Numbered from the stretch's first letter, positions 21,808 through 34,215 are shown. The stretch: DNA of 64,000 nt from Crocodylus rhombifer (GCA_038503035.1 JAVSML010024609.1:8214-72213), one strand, 5' to 3'. Made by a program: numbers and translations. Notes: generated by a model from the sequence alone, not told the origin.

Positions 21808-23981
21808 GTAGATATACAGTGAATATATATTGAAGTATGAAGTGTGTGCATGCATGTTTGTATTATACTGCTGTTGAATATGTTTGAATTTTAAATTAAT
21901 TTTCCAAAGGGATCCTCTTTTAAATGATGTAGGTCAATTGTGGAATAGCTGCAAGTCCTTGAAATGTCACCAAAGTCAATGGAATACTGTGGAGTGTAAA
22001 GCACTGCTAGATTTAGACCTTTGACTTTGAAGCGAGGGACAGAAATCACTCACAAACCAGTGTCAGTGATCAGAATTGTGTTCAAATCTGAAACACAACA
22101 GAAGTTCAGTGCACATAAACCACTTTCAAAATGGCTGAAACCCGTTTAAGGTAAACCTGGATAGAGATAGTATCAGACTTAACCGATTTAGGTTAAATGT
22201 CCCAGATCCCCTCCAGATTCAAGTTAATGCATAATCCCCTAGTATCCCAGGATGCTTTGTACCTTCCCTGCAAACCCACTCTCACAGGATGGGCAGGCTA
22301 GACTTGACCCAAGAAGCTTTCTGCTCCAGCCAAGCAGTGAGGTGTACTCTAGTGACCCGCAGCTTCTGTCCTGAGCCACTGCCAGCATGTGGCTGCATTT
22401 CCAGAATCAAAAGTGAATGTCTGTTTACTTGCTTCTCAGCTTAATCTATGCAGCTTAAACTAACCTGTGAAGATTGAATCAATTCAGACTCGGGCTTTTT
22501 AACTGTCTGTACTTAGCCTTAATATCAGTGTATTACAAGTAGCATTCAGTAGTAGCAAGGGAGTTGCTACTTCTCTCAAAAAGGCTAAAAATTTAGTTGG
22601 ACTTGATTCTAATCTGTTATAGTTGGCAGCGATTGCAAATCGCCTTAGAAAATCTGACATGGTATGTGCATGCAAGCAAGCGTGGTGGTGGATTCTTAAT
22701 GATACACTGCAGTATGCCATGCAGTGCTGAGTATCTGATTCTCTCTCATGTGTACTGACCTCACTGTAGGAAAGGGGGAAAAAAGAAGCTTATGAAACTC
22801 ATTATGAGATGAAAGTGTAGTCAGCGCACAAAGCAATGCTGATAGTGAGAACACTTCACTTCCTGATTCCACTTGAGCAGTTGAGAGTCACCTTTGTTAA
22901 GCAGAGGATCCCACTAATTTCAATGCCGGTTGGACCTCTAAGAGGTGAGGAAACCCGTCATTCATACGGTGGGAAAGTGCAGCTGCTTCAAGGCATTGGG
23001 AAACGCAGCTGAGAGAATCTGGTTCTCATCTCTTTACCCCGATCTGGTTCCTGCAGTGGATCTGAGAGCCAAAAGTCTGGAACTTAAAGTAAGTCAGTTG
23101 AAAACCAGAGGAGTAGCTGACTCTGGAAGAACATTTTGTCAGTTCTCAGCAGATGTGATACTAGGAAGCAGAAGCAATGCAAGCTGAGACAGGTGGGTCA
23201 GCTGTGCTGCTAGTGTGGACTGGAGAAAGGGACAGCAGCCCAAGAGGAAAGGGGAAATGAAAAGTGGGGCCAGTGTCTTCTACAGTTAAAAGACAGTAGT
23301 AGGTGTTAGGATGGACATTTCAGGTGTATGGGGAAAAGGAGTTTCTTTATTTGGTGGTGCAGGCACCTTCATTCTGTGCACTTCAAAACTAAATATGCCC
23401 TGAATTAAGCAGTCCTGGACTACCGATGGCATGGATTTATGTAGCCAGTGCTTATAAGTGGTTGAGTCTGTGAGTGGTGGATGCCACACCAAACTTTAGT
23501 GCCTCTGCTCTGAACTCTCTAAAGCAAGAGGTAGTAATAGAGTGATGTAACCATGATGGTTCAGGCATTATGCAAGAGGCAAGGATTTCTTTGGGTGATA
23601 TCTTTTACTTGACCTGAAGGAGAATGTCTTGCATTAGAAATGTCTAACTCTATCCTAACTATGCAGTTGTTCCAATAAAAGATATCACCCAAAGAAATCC
23701 TTGCCTAATGGAAGAATTAATGTTCTTGGTTGTGTCAGCCCTTTTCTTTGTAGGAAGCAAACATTCTTCTTAGCAGAAAGCTAAATTTGCTGCTGTGCTT
23801 CCAGTTCCTCGAAAGATTAAATCATCTGCAGGAATGAGCAGTTTGTCAGCTTGGTTTTAAAAACATGTGAATAAGTGTTGTTGCATTTAACAGAAATGTA
23901 TGCAAAGGCTTTCAGGGGGAAATTGAACTATTTAGCAAGGAAAGTTAAAAATAATCTTAAAGTATTTTAATGCTTCTCTAG
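21808..23981 (+). other. PCLO: PCLO intron
   Basis: A 2174-nt intron. The notable content is a perfect 31-bp inverted repeat (23577-23607 and 23676-23706). The stretch 22089-22485 has transposon-like wording (GTTTAAGGTAAACC, CCGATTTAGGTTAAA) but no confirmed ends. Confidence 0.7.
23577..23706. repeat. perfect 31-bp inverted repeat with 68-bp spacer
   Basis: The left arm 23577-23607 begins AGGCAAGGATTTCTTTGGGT and the right arm 23676-23706 ends ACCCAAAGAAATCCTTGCCT; they are exact reverse complements over 31 bases. The right arm contains TAAAAGATATCACCCAAAG, a phrase also present at 63620-63645 and, more diverged, near 53855-53880, so at least one arm belongs to a dispersed repeat. Confidence 0.85.
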
Positions 23982-24112
23982 CTTCAAGTCAACTATGACA
24001 AGCACCTTGGCAATCTTATCATCCACATTCTTCAGGCAAGAAATCTTGCTCCCCGAGACAACAATGGCTATTCTGACCCTTTTGTTAAAGTTTATCTCCT
24101 TCCAGGGAGAGG
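23982..24112 (+). CDS. PCLO: PCLO exon: first half of the C2A domain
   Basis: Encodes [20 protein letters not shown]... to ...VKVYLLPGR(G). C2A of Piccolo binds Ca2+ and phospholipid membranes at the active zone. The first calcium-binding loop is visible as [10 protein letters not shown], with two of the acidic ligands expected in this family. The 131-nt exon has acceptor TGCTTCTCTAG and donor GTAAGT at 24113, and leaves two bases (GG). Those two bases make Gly with either the A of the microexon at 25878 or the T of the exon at 31919, so both splice routes stay in frame. Confidence 0.96.
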
Positions 24113-24597
24113 GTAAGTGTCGAGGATATTTCATATTCTATTGCTTTTAATCAGTGTTTGTTATTGCTTTGAATTACAGAATTCAAATTAATGCTACAAC
24201 CCCTTTTCCCTGTATTTGGTATGACATCAAGTGACACTGCACATCTCTATTACTTTAACAAATATTGAAATCAAAGGCATGCTGCTCTTCCCAGTGAAAT
24301 GCCTGTGAGTTTTGCCAATGACTTTAGTCATTTATTCTTATTTGTGTATTTTCAGAGAAATGTACATGCATGCATTAAATTTACATTCAGTTTTAGCAAA
24401 GCTCATCCACTTGCCCAGAATCTAGAGTTCTCATCAGCATCTGTCGTGAGCTAACGTTGAACTGCCTGGATTTTGTGGGTCCTCCAAGTTGTTCTGAGAC
24501 TCTGTAACAGAGGATGCTGCAAGGCCAAGTTAAAGTGGCATTGCTGCTTTAGCTCAAAGTTTTGGCTTTTGTGAATTTGAAACAGAGATTTGCAATG

Positions 24598-24657
24598 TTT
24601 GGGGGTCAGGCTAGCTGATCTGATCAGGTCCCTCCTGACCAGCTACTATGATACTAT
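24598..24657 (+). mobile_element. CR1 3'-end fragment
   Basis: GGCTAGCTGATCTGATCAGG followed by TCCCTCCTGACCAGCTACTATGATAC in content matches the CR1 3' UTR phrase (gactagatgacctgaggtcccttccagccctactatgattc). Heavily truncated and diverged. Confidence 0.6.
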
Positions 24658-25789
24658 CCCATGTACATTAATTTCTTTTTGTAAGACTGACTGACTTGAA
24701 TACAGGATATATGAAAAGGGAAAGCTAAGACAGGGATAGCCTGGTGGTTGGAGTCTATCATATAAGTATATGCTTGTTGATTTTTATTTTATTTTTTTTA
24801 CAGATTTTTTCACCTTTTTCAAAAATGTCAATTCCTCTGGATTATTAATATAATAACAAATACATTGTTGGTGTCCTCTCAAATGCTGTTATCTCCAGCT
24901 AGATAGGTAGATATTTTAAGCAGTATGATCGTAAGAATTTTGTATTCAGTTGTCAAATTGCTTCCCTAAATACAACCTCACATTTGCAAATATATCTGTT
25001 GGCATATACATGCACTGTACTCCACATATTTTTCATTTAAGGAGACCATGTAAATGTGCTGATATACTGAGCCACCCTTACGGTTTGGTTGTTTTTTAAG
25101 GTAAACTTTTGTTGGGTGCTGCTAACACAGCTGTTTTGAAAAGTAAAAGAATCCCAAAAGATTAACCAAATTTATGTGGGCCCAGTTTAGTAAGACATTT
25201 TAGAACATGAATTAAAGTACATAACTTGTCCCCCTGAAGTCACAAATGGCCTTAAGCACCTGGCTGATTCAAGCCACAAAGCCAGGAACAGGGGCAGTTT
25301 ATGGTGCAAATGTAATACGTAGCTATGGTGGCACCAGCAAATTCTGTTTTGTCTGAAAATGGAATTTTTACCAAATGTGGATCCTGCCAAGTCACAACTT
25401 TTAGTGGGTTTGGCAGGGCAATGATGGTTATGGATGTGATTGATATAGAACTAGACCCCAGGTGACCAAGCTTGAAAGTAATTTTAAATCTGGATACAAA
25501 CTTTGACCAAGTTCTGGGTGTTTAAATATGAGTTTCAGTTTGGATTCACTTCTAATTTAAACTGGGTTTATTGTTATTGTTCATAATGGGACAATCTGTT
25601 TGAATCCTTTTTAATGTAGCTGTGATAGTTAAAATGGAGATCTCCTCAAAAAGTGCATTTATTGTATTTGAATGCAAATGTATTAACTGATTTTTAATTA
25701 TTAACTTCCCTTCACTATATTGCTCTTACTAATGTTCCTCTTTTCTTTAATTCTGGTATTAGAAATTATCCATTTGTTATTCACATATT

Positions 25790-25877
25790 CTCTCTTTCAT
25801 TTTCATCTCTTCTCATTTTCTCTCACGTTGCTTCCTTTACTCTCTACTCTGTTTAATACACTGCCTCTTGACTGCAG
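25790..25877 (+). promoter_or_regulatory. PCLO: pyrimidine-rich splicing control region upstream of the PCLO microexon
   Basis: Dense CTCT, TCTT and TTCTC words run from about 25790 to 25856, then CACTGCCTCTTGACTGCAG directly abuts the exon. Two TGC triplets lie within 20 bases of the acceptor. It is established that neural microexons are often repressed by PTB through CU-rich tracts and activated by SRRM4 through UGC near the acceptor. That this exon is so controlled is inference from sequence. Confidence 0.5.
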
Positions 25878-25904
25878 ACAAGTCATGGTTGTCCAGAATG
25901 CAAG
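25878..25904 (+). CDS. PCLO: PCLO microexon (27 nt): nine-residue alternative insert in C2A
   Basis: Adds nine codons, giving (G)QVMVVQNA(S) between PGRG and AEYKRRT. Acceptor TTGACTGCAG at 25868-25877 and donor GTAGAG at 25905, which is suboptimal. Including or skipping it keeps frame because the flanking exon ends with GG and the next begins with T. Piccolo C2A is known to be alternatively spliced by a nine-residue insert that changes its calcium affinity and conformation; length, place and frame here fit that insert. The exon is too short to be found by length-based gene finding. Confidence 0.93.
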
Positions 25905-28900
25905 GTAGAGTGCACAATCTTTCCATTTTATACTTGGAAGCATGTACACATCAAGTTGTGATTATTCTGTGCATGTAACTATAGATTTTCTTTGAGAACT
26001 GATAGCATATGACTCCAGCAAACAGGACTAGCTTTACTATTCACTGTCTTATGAATCTCATTTCCAGGAAGGACAGAAATAAGAAACAGAGGAAGAATGA
26101 CTTTGGTTTCTTCATGTAGTTACTCTGAAATCAATAAATAAAGAAAATTCTTCTTGCAGTCGATGGAAATTTTGTTCAGTCAAGTACTGCAAAACTTGGC
26201 CTTTACTCCTTGATGTTTGCAGGAGTGATTGAGTGTGAACTTGTCATATAATATTTGTCTGAGGTTACTACAAAGAGACTGTCTGGGAAGCAGGTGCTAC
26301 CTGGAACTGAGCCAGTCCTATTTTTTCTTTACAGCTATTATACACCTTGTACAAAAACCATTGAATTAAAACCAAATGGGATTCTAAATTATTGCACTAG
26401 ATGGATTTAAAGCTGTCTGGCAAGAGTCCACAAATAAATGGCGATCTGAAGCAGGCACAATTGAATGGTTAGTTGTTAGAACTACCATTGCAGAGTTTTG
26501 AACAACAAAAGTAAAACACAAAATTCTGCTCTCTCTTACACCATTGTCAACACAGAGTAACTCCGTGATTGTTGAATTCAGCCTTATAACCTCACATTTA
26601 CTTAAAAAGCAAAGTTTGACCAGGCCAACAGCTGGCTTTTAAAAAAAACAAATTATGTTATGGATGTGATTTGAGAAGTCTCCCAGTATCTTCTGCAGTA
26701 AAAACTAAATCAAAGAATTCATTTAGCTTCTCTGCTATGGCCCTTTTACACCTTGATCATCTAATAGCCCCACAGATGCCCTTGCTGGTTTCCTGCTTGT
26801 GATGTATTTTTAAAAGGTTTTATTATTCACTTCACCATCTTTTGCTAGATGCTCCTCAAATGCTTTTTTATTTTTGGCCTACCTTATTTTGTTTTTACAC
26901 GGACCTGCATCACCCTCTGCTAATCACAGTTGAGGGGGCAGATGTGATCTAGATGTAATGTATTTGCCAGGTCTTAGTGTTCAGAATTACACCGTCTCAG
27001 TCTTTGTGTGGACTTTACTAGATTTGGTCAGTTTTGTACAACACACTCAGACCTTTTTCTGCAGCACTGCAGGTGCACTGCTACTCTTGCCATTGTAAAT
27101 CCAGACTCCGTGGACTTCAGCGAAGCTACTTTGGATTGACACTGGTATTCAAAGCAATTAGCCCATGTCTCTGCCAGCTACACAATACTGGTACACCATC
27201 TTGTATTTAAGTGTCTCCAAAGATGGGATGCTGTGCAGCACCACAACAGGAAAACAGGAATTGGTCTTGGTCTTGCTTTTTTGGATGGTTATACAAGAAG
27301 GCCACTGCCACCTACGTTGAAGAAAATAATTATTTCCCCCAAATCAGTAGGCTGCTTGTGATCTGGGGAGGTCTAATGCATTCAGAGTCCTTGAGCCTCT
27401 GTCCTGGTTTACAGCTCCTTGACTCCTCCCACCCCTCCACCCCAAGTTAGGAAGGAAATGGTTTGCAACCATTTTTTATGGATCTGTCTGAGCTGATGAG
27501 AAAAAGACATGCATATGTGAACATAGGTGTGAGGCCACAGAGAGAAATACTAGCCCAGACCTGTCATTTCCCAGCTTCCCCTGTCTACAGACATGCAGAT
27601 GGCACCTGAGAAATGCCTGGGGGTGGGGAGAAGGGTTTCTAGGAGATAAGAACAGCAACTCCATTGATGTATTTTGGGTTTGTTGTTTTTTTTTTTCCAA
27701 ACCAGCATAAATATTTAAGAGTACCAGGGAACAGGATTAGTCATCCCAGCCTTTCTGCTTCCCTGAGAGGCTTAGGGTTTTTCAGCCAGTTTTGCAAATA
27801 AATTAAGATTTCAGGGTGAGTTTCTTTTAATATGCACTTGTTTGCCCTGGAATGCCATCCATCTCTTTGCACTGATACAAGAAGAAAAAGAAAAAGAACT
27901 GCTTTTTCAGAAAGACACTATTATAGTCTGGGATTGACCAAACGAATCACATTATGGACAGCTTCTGTTTTCCTCTCTGAAGCAGAAGTGGGAAGGCACT
28001 TAGCTTTATAAAACTTGGTTCCCTGCATTTTTCAGTCAGCTGGAGACCAACAATACATCATGCAAGAAAATGAATGAGGGAATGTGGGATGCAGAAGAGC
28101 TGAAAGTCACTTTCTGTAGAAAATGCTACTTAGAACTGACTGCCTGAATAAAAGAGGCAGGAGAGAGCTCTCACTCCGGTACTACTGTGACTACAAATAC
28201 CTCATTATCTGAGGCAAACCTCAGCAGTGCTGTACATTATTTAATAACTGGGACATAATGTAGTGTCAGAGAGAGGAGAATCTGGACTTCAGTTTTCATT
28301 TTCGTAATATAAATTTGAAAATATAACAGTGCTTGTCAGGAAATGGGAAATATTTTCTGTGAAATTTTAGGTAAAGAAAAATGTTTTGTTTTTTTTTTTC
28401 CATCTGAATAATAATGAATATCTAAAAATATTTACCCTTGAAAGCTTTAATGAAAAAAAGAAGTGTGCAAAGAACAAAAAAGGAATCCTCAGAATCAAAA
28501 CCTGCTAATTTGTGTTTTGTCATTCAAACAGTTCAGGTGAAATGAAAAATTTCCCAGAAAATGCTCACTAATAAAAAGGAAATTTTTCATTTTGATAAAA
28601 AATGATTAAGACTCGAACCAAGTCTGCAACATGGCATACAAACAGGAACAAGGATTGCTGATGCACTTTATTATTCCAAGCCTGCTCTCATGTGGAGGTA
28701 CTTAAATATGCCATTGTTACGAAGTTATTTGATCACTTCACAAACAGTCCTTAATTAGTTTCTACAAGGAAAGCTTTACTATCCTCTATCTACAGCCTAC
28801 CCATTCTAGCAGTATAGATTTATATCCCTTTCTAGTGTTTATCCACATGCTAGACTTGTAAAACTGATAGTACTGCCACTTTGTGGACTTATTACTTTGG

Positions 28901-28925
28901 TTAAAGTGGTAAAAGCTGACATACT

Positions 28926-29367
28926 GTGTGCATCCAAATGAATGTGCACGTGCATTTCCCCAGGGACAAACAGCAGCAGCATATAGTTGTGCTTCTGCTA
29001 CTTGTCGCTGGGTAATGCCAGTGCACACGTGCTCTGGTGCGCAGCAAATTGTCCCAGATTGGATAGGGGAGGCTTGCTCCAATAGCTTTACCTGGGGTCC
29101 TGGAGGTGTCCCGGGGCTCCAGCAGCAGCAGTATGGGCACACAGAGCCTGGCCAGCAAGTAGAGTGTAGTTCTGGCCAGCCAGGCTCTGGTTCAAGCAGC
29201 ACATACAGCAGTGCCCTGCTGGGATCTCCCACTGCCCAAAAAACCCAGTTGCACTGCAAGTCAGCAGCGCAGCAAATTCCTGCATGTGCAGTGTGTGTGG
29301 TTTGTGGTGCCGTGGATGCATCTGCAGTGCCACAGACCTTATGTGCATGCTCATGTGGTGCACCCAA
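28926..29367. mobile_element. candidate non-autonomous DNA transposon
   Basis: The left end TGTGTGCATCCAAATGAATG and the right end, read inverted, TGGGTGCACCACATGAGCAT form an imperfect terminal inverted repeat of about 25 bp. The interior is GC-richer than its surroundings, with repeated CAGCAGCA and CAGTG words. It shares AGCAAATTGT and the terminal style with the block starting at 12729. The reading frames crossing it are compositional and have no recognisable domain. Confidence 0.5.
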
Positions 29368-30040
29368 AGATCCAGGTGGAGAGGCAGGTTTTCTTATGTG
29401 GAACAGGAAGGCCCATAGGTCCTGCAATAGACCATCTCTAAAGCTGTGTGGCATGTTAACAAGGGTTTCATCACTCATATACATGGCAAGTATCCAGCCC
29501 ACCAAATATGGGTGCTTATATGAAGAAGGGTCTTAATATTCTCATTGTACAGCTGCTGAAGAGCTCAAAAGCTTTGATGGAGATTGTTTTATAAATGGTC
29601 TTTTCTTTGGATGTGTCTTTAAATTCTGATAATAAGCCCTGTTGGATTACGGAATAAATCTTGAAAAGCACAGGCAAAAGCCTCCATCTTTTGGAATATT
29701 TAAAACTGGACCAGATAAACAGTAGTAAATGAAGAGCAGACTAATGCCATGCTGATAAGCAAATGAACTAAATGGTGTAAACACCCTAGGTCTTCCATTC
29801 TGTAATATTACTTGAAGTAAGGGAAAAGTAAAATCCTCACTTAATTGAGTTGAAATGACAGTTTCAAGTACATTTCACCCAAGTCAGGTTAATCTTAAAA
29901 TACGGTTAAACATAAAAGTATGGAGTATCCATCACATTCCCAAATCATTGAGTTCCTTATTTGGAGGTTTGGCGTGACAATCTGATCTGCAGTCAAACAG
30001 TACAATGTGTTAAAAAAATTGTAGCACCATTGCTTTAGGT

Positions 30041-30650
30041 CAGAGGTGCTCAACCTCCAGCCCATGGGCCAAGTGTGGCCCTGGAGCCTTGGGATCCAGC
30101 CTGCAGGGCTCCCCAGAGGTGTGGAAATTTGGTGGTGGAGGAGCAGTGGCAGTTAGTACTCTATGTCTTTGACTGCTCCCTGTTGTCAAAATCTCAAACC
30201 CTGCATGGTGGGTCAGAGTCAGGGCATGATCCTCCCGACAGCATGGCCAGATCAGGGTCAGGCCATGCCCCCTTCCCCTGTGTGGCTGGGTTAAGCATGC
30301 CCTGTCCCCCTGTGCAGCTGGCCCATGCCCCTTTCCCTGCCACAGGGCTGGGCCATGCCCCCATTCCTCTCCCCAGCCAGGTTTGGGCCAGGCCATGGCC
30401 CTTTCCTCTCACAGGGCTGGATCAGGACTGGGTCATGCCTCCTCTTGCCAGGGGGCTGGGGCAAGGCCCCTTCCCCTGCACATCTGGACTGGGGCTCATC
30501 TGCCTCTCCCCCTGCTCACTTTGCATGGCCAGATGAGGCCTCACTGCACCTGCCTCAGGTGCCAGATTGGGTCCAGCAGCCAGATCTGGTCAGTGGTAGG
30601 ACTGGTCACTGCCCATTCAGGCTAATGAACAAAAAGGTTGAGCACCACTG
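30041..30650. mobile_element. non-autonomous hAT transposon with 8-bp target site duplication
   Basis: The left end is CAGAGGTGCTCAACCT and the right end AGGTTGAGCACCACTG, inverted copies differing at one position. The flanks are CTTTAGGT (30033-30040) and CTTTAAGT (30651-30658), an 8-bp target duplication with one mismatch, the size used by hAT transposases. The 610-bp interior is made of GC-rich words such as GGGCCATGCCCC and has no transposase, so mobility depended on an enzyme encoded elsewhere. Confidence 0.88.
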
Positions 30651-31918
30651 CTTTAAGTGAATCTGAAAAGCCAACCAAAAAAAAAGGAACTCTAAATAAT
30701 TAAGCTACATATTCAATCTCATATGCTTATATTGAAAACATATTACTCTTCAAGTGATCCCATTATTTTGATGGGGCCACTCATGCTTGACATGAGCAAG
30801 CTTATCAGAATATGGCTGCTGCAACCAAAACTGCTAAATAATGAGGCAGTCTATCCTGGCCATTACTCAGTTAGGAACACAACACAGTGAAACAAGGAAA
30901 AATCTAGCTGATAAATCTTATTTTTACCCTTCTGGAATAGGGTAGCAAACAAGGAAAGCAACTGAAAAAAGAAAGAAAGAAAACTCTAAGTCTTTGAAGT
31001 GGTCCTTTAATTGATGGCCATGTTAAATATAAGTAAAAGGGCAGTTAACTCACAGCTTGTCAGAAATGGATTCTAGATATTAAATCTATTTGGGCTCTCA
31101 CAATCATATGAGCTCTTAGCATTTTTTATACAACTTTATGCATGTTCTCCATTAAAATTTATATTACATGAAAATTGGGTCTACCATTAAATTGCAATTG
31201 GGTCTCACATCAAAGCTTGTAGTGACAGATGAATCCATATTGCTTTAAAAGGTGAGTACATTACTGTCTCTTTCAGGAAATACAGGGTATAATAGAGTGC
31301 ATTACATATTCCTTTTACAACAGATAATCCAACCAAACCTCTTATACTTGCCTATTGATAAAAAAAAAAAGCCTGATGCACTTTTATGCTTGATTTTACT
31401 GTGGTTCGAATTGAAGGCAGAGAATAGAATCAATAAGAAATTAGTGTTGCTATCATTAATGGGATATCAGTTGTAGCACAGCTTGTATTTAATGTTCTTC
31501 TGAGATGAGGCTTCTGTGATTAAAGAATACACACTATAAAAATGGATTGAGCTAAATGTGCTAACAGGAAGATGTTCTTTGGTAAGAAATAAATGCACTT
31601 TCCTCCATAGTTATAATTAGAGACCATCTATAAAGACCTAGGGTGGTATTTGTAAGAACGTTAAAAAAAAGGGAAAGCTTCTGTATTTATTTATTAACAT
31701 TGGAAGTAGAAACAATACCTTGCGGATAGACTAACCTTGCTGAAGCATGAGAGGATGGTATAGCAACCGTGCAACTTAGCTCTCATTGTAATGTTGTAGC
31801 ACCTAGTTGTGGTGGTTTGGGTTTTTTCTTGTCTTTTCTTCATGAAACGGTTTCTGAATTGGAACTGAAGGAAAAGGGAGAGGACTAATGTAATGTTCTC
31901 TTCTTTGTTCAAATTCAG

Positions 31919-32012
31919 TGCTGAGTACAAGCGGAGGACTAAATACGTGCAGAAAAGCTTGAATCCTGAATGGAATCAGACGGTCATTTATAAAAATATC
32001 TCCATGGAGCAG
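31919..32012 (+). CDS. PCLO: PCLO exon: middle of C2A
   Basis: Encodes (S)[20 protein letters not shown]... to ...KNISMEQ. The KRRTK basic strand and [10 protein letters not shown] are standard C2 features (polybasic strand and the NPxWN motif). The 94-nt exon has acceptor TCTTTGTTCAAATTCAG and donor GTGCGT at 32013. Its first base completes Ser after the microexon or Gly when the microexon is skipped. Confidence 0.96.
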
Positions 32013-34136
32013 GTGCGTGACTCTCCGCACAGTTTGCTGAGGTTTTCAGTTTATATGGTCAAGGAGAATCATTACAGAATTATAAGGAAGTTTATCCCTG
32101 TCTGAAATTCTGCCATCAAATTGAGGAGAAACCTTGGAATTATCCCCTTGCCTCTGACAAAGTTAAATTCTTTTATAGATGCTCTTAGACCATCCCTGAC
32201 AAAGATTTCCATTTCTATTTTCAGTAGCAATGCTTGCCAAAAACCTATATATATTTTGGAACGTACTATATTCCATTCACTACTAGGTATTTAAAAGTAC
32301 TATTGGGAGTTAATACTGCCGACTTCCCCCCAACTCCATCCCTTTTTAGTTCTAAACACACATGCCTCATTTCAAAATGCACAGAATGACCACCACTATG
32401 TTACTAACAATATACTTAGTGTATTTTTCCAAGGCAAATTTCCTCTTTTGAGACCACCTACTTGATAATCATCAAATTATCCTCCTTCCTTCCTGATTGT
32501 ATGGATAATAGCAGGTCCATAGCACACCTACTTACTCGCAGGACTGTAGCTAACACTTTTGGGGGAATCTCCAGGCCTCTGAGAGGTTTCCATTTACTTG
32601 GGGGACAAAAGCAACATTATAAAGGTGATGCTGACAACTTTGAAAATGATGTTGAATTACACAGGGGAGGTGAATTGTGACAGAACATTTCTCAATAAGA
32701 TACAGAAAATAAGAGCTATTGATCCATACCGTCATCCTGGTTCACTAAAAATAGGGATTACTTTGGTTTTCTTTATATTAAATACAATATGGAATATGAA
32801 TGTATTCAATTATAGCATGCTCTGTCAGCCAAGCAAAACATCTTTATTTCCTTATTGTAGAGAGGTTTTGGTCTTATTAGGAAGCAGGGAATCTGATGTT
32901 CTTAAAATCTTCCTCGTGCTAATTGTGGAGGCTCTCTTGATTTCTAGAAAAAATCCGTTTTGCTTTTCCACAGGGTTTGTATATAAAAGAGATGTCTTGA
33001 CCCTTTAAAAAAAAGCCAGACATTCTTGCAAGAATTTAAATGCAAGGATTCTGAAGTAACAAGCCTGGAGAAATTATTGCCCACTTGTCTCTCTAAAATG
33101 TTCCTGCATTTCTTAATATTTTGTTGTTGAAACTTCTAACTTCATTTTTAATGGCAATCCAAAATGTGGGTAGTTAATAAAAGTTTGCCATGAACTACTT
33201 CTTCATCTGGGCATCCAGCCCTCGAACTCACTAACTTATATGTGTTTCTCATTTTTCATTTTCTATAAGGATTTTTTTTTTTTTGCATGGCGTGAATATA
33301 CACATTTCTGGAGATGGTGCTATAGAGCTCAAAAGATTGCTAGTGTGATATACAGTCTTTTGTCCTTAATGTCGCTCCTGAAATCCAGCTGAGCAGAGCT
33401 GTATTATATTCAGTAGCTGTTTTATAGGGTCTATGTGCATGCTATGCTTTGTCTTTGTGTCGTGTGGGCTTGCACACATGAAATTTCAGCCAAAATCACT
33501 ACTTTATATCACAGTGACTGCATAGGAAATGAAACCATAAGCTTCATATGGCTAAAGGGCAAGCCTTCAACTTCCTACATTCACTGGAGAGAACTGCACA
33601 TTTTACATCTAACATAAAACCTTCACTTTGTTTAATTAGTTTTCTGGTTCTACAGCGAACATTTTACACAGGTTCAGCTAGCAATGGTTAAATTCAACAG
33701 CTATTTGATGATCCTAAATGAGGTGATAGTCTGGTGCCTAATGGACTGGTATCAGGGTCTCAGAAAATCCCATTTAACTGGCAGTTTGTATGCCAGTCTT
33801 CAATCTTACATTATACATTTTTTGAATCTTTGCATGGTGCAACTTATGTCTCTTCTTGTCTCTTCTCTATAGGTTTTTTTACCATACTTGTCACCATACT
33901 ATCCAAACAGCTTTCAGTAGAACAGTAAGCGGTGTCACTAACAACATTTGTATGTTGGGTTTCTTGTCTGTCGTCAACTCCACAGGCAAATAGTGTATAG
34001 TGAAGGATTTGGGTAATTTTGTTTAATTCCCTCTCACCTCTCTTAGCATCTGCTGGGTAGACACAAAGAGATTCTTGCATAGGTGAGTGGCTCTTCTTCT
34101 TCTTAGAAACATCAGTGCTAGTCAGTTCTGGATTAG

Positions 34137-34215
34137 TTCTTTTCTTTTCTTTTTTTCTGCTTCTCTTTTGGCTTTGCTTTCTCCTTCTCTTCTTCCACCT
34201 TCTTTTTTTTTTTTG
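34137..34215 (+). repeat. polypyrimidine (CT-rich) tract
   Basis: Nearly pure C/T on the + strand, with TTCTTTTCTTTTTTTCTGC-like words ending in a run of about 12 T. Low-complexity; the Lys/Arg-rich frame on the other strand is a by-product. Confidence 0.85.

Larger units (their letters stand above)
24113..25877 (+). other. PCLO: PCLO intron before the microexon
   Basis: A 1765-nt intron. It contains a short CR1 3' tail fragment near 24598-24657 and ends with a long pyrimidine-rich run (about 25730-25866) leading into the microexon acceptor. Confidence 0.75.
25905..31918 (+). other. PCLO: PCLO intron, 6.0 kb
   Basis: Contains two inverted-repeat elements (28926-29367 and 30041-30650) and a possible ancient SINE-like remnant at 26521-26585 and 27060-27165 (phrases like AGAGTAACTCCGTG and TCCAGACTCCGTGGACTTCA). 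No exon was recognised. Confidence 0.7.

Noticed and set aside
28786..29536. 239-residue frame on the - strand and 202-residue frame on the + strand
   Set aside because: Both cross a DNA transposon interior and show Cys/Gln/Ala-rich composition without a domain.
30075..30660. Overlapping frames on both strands in GC-rich sequence
   Set aside because: All lie inside the hAT element with target duplications at its ends; internal words repeat, so no gene is supported.
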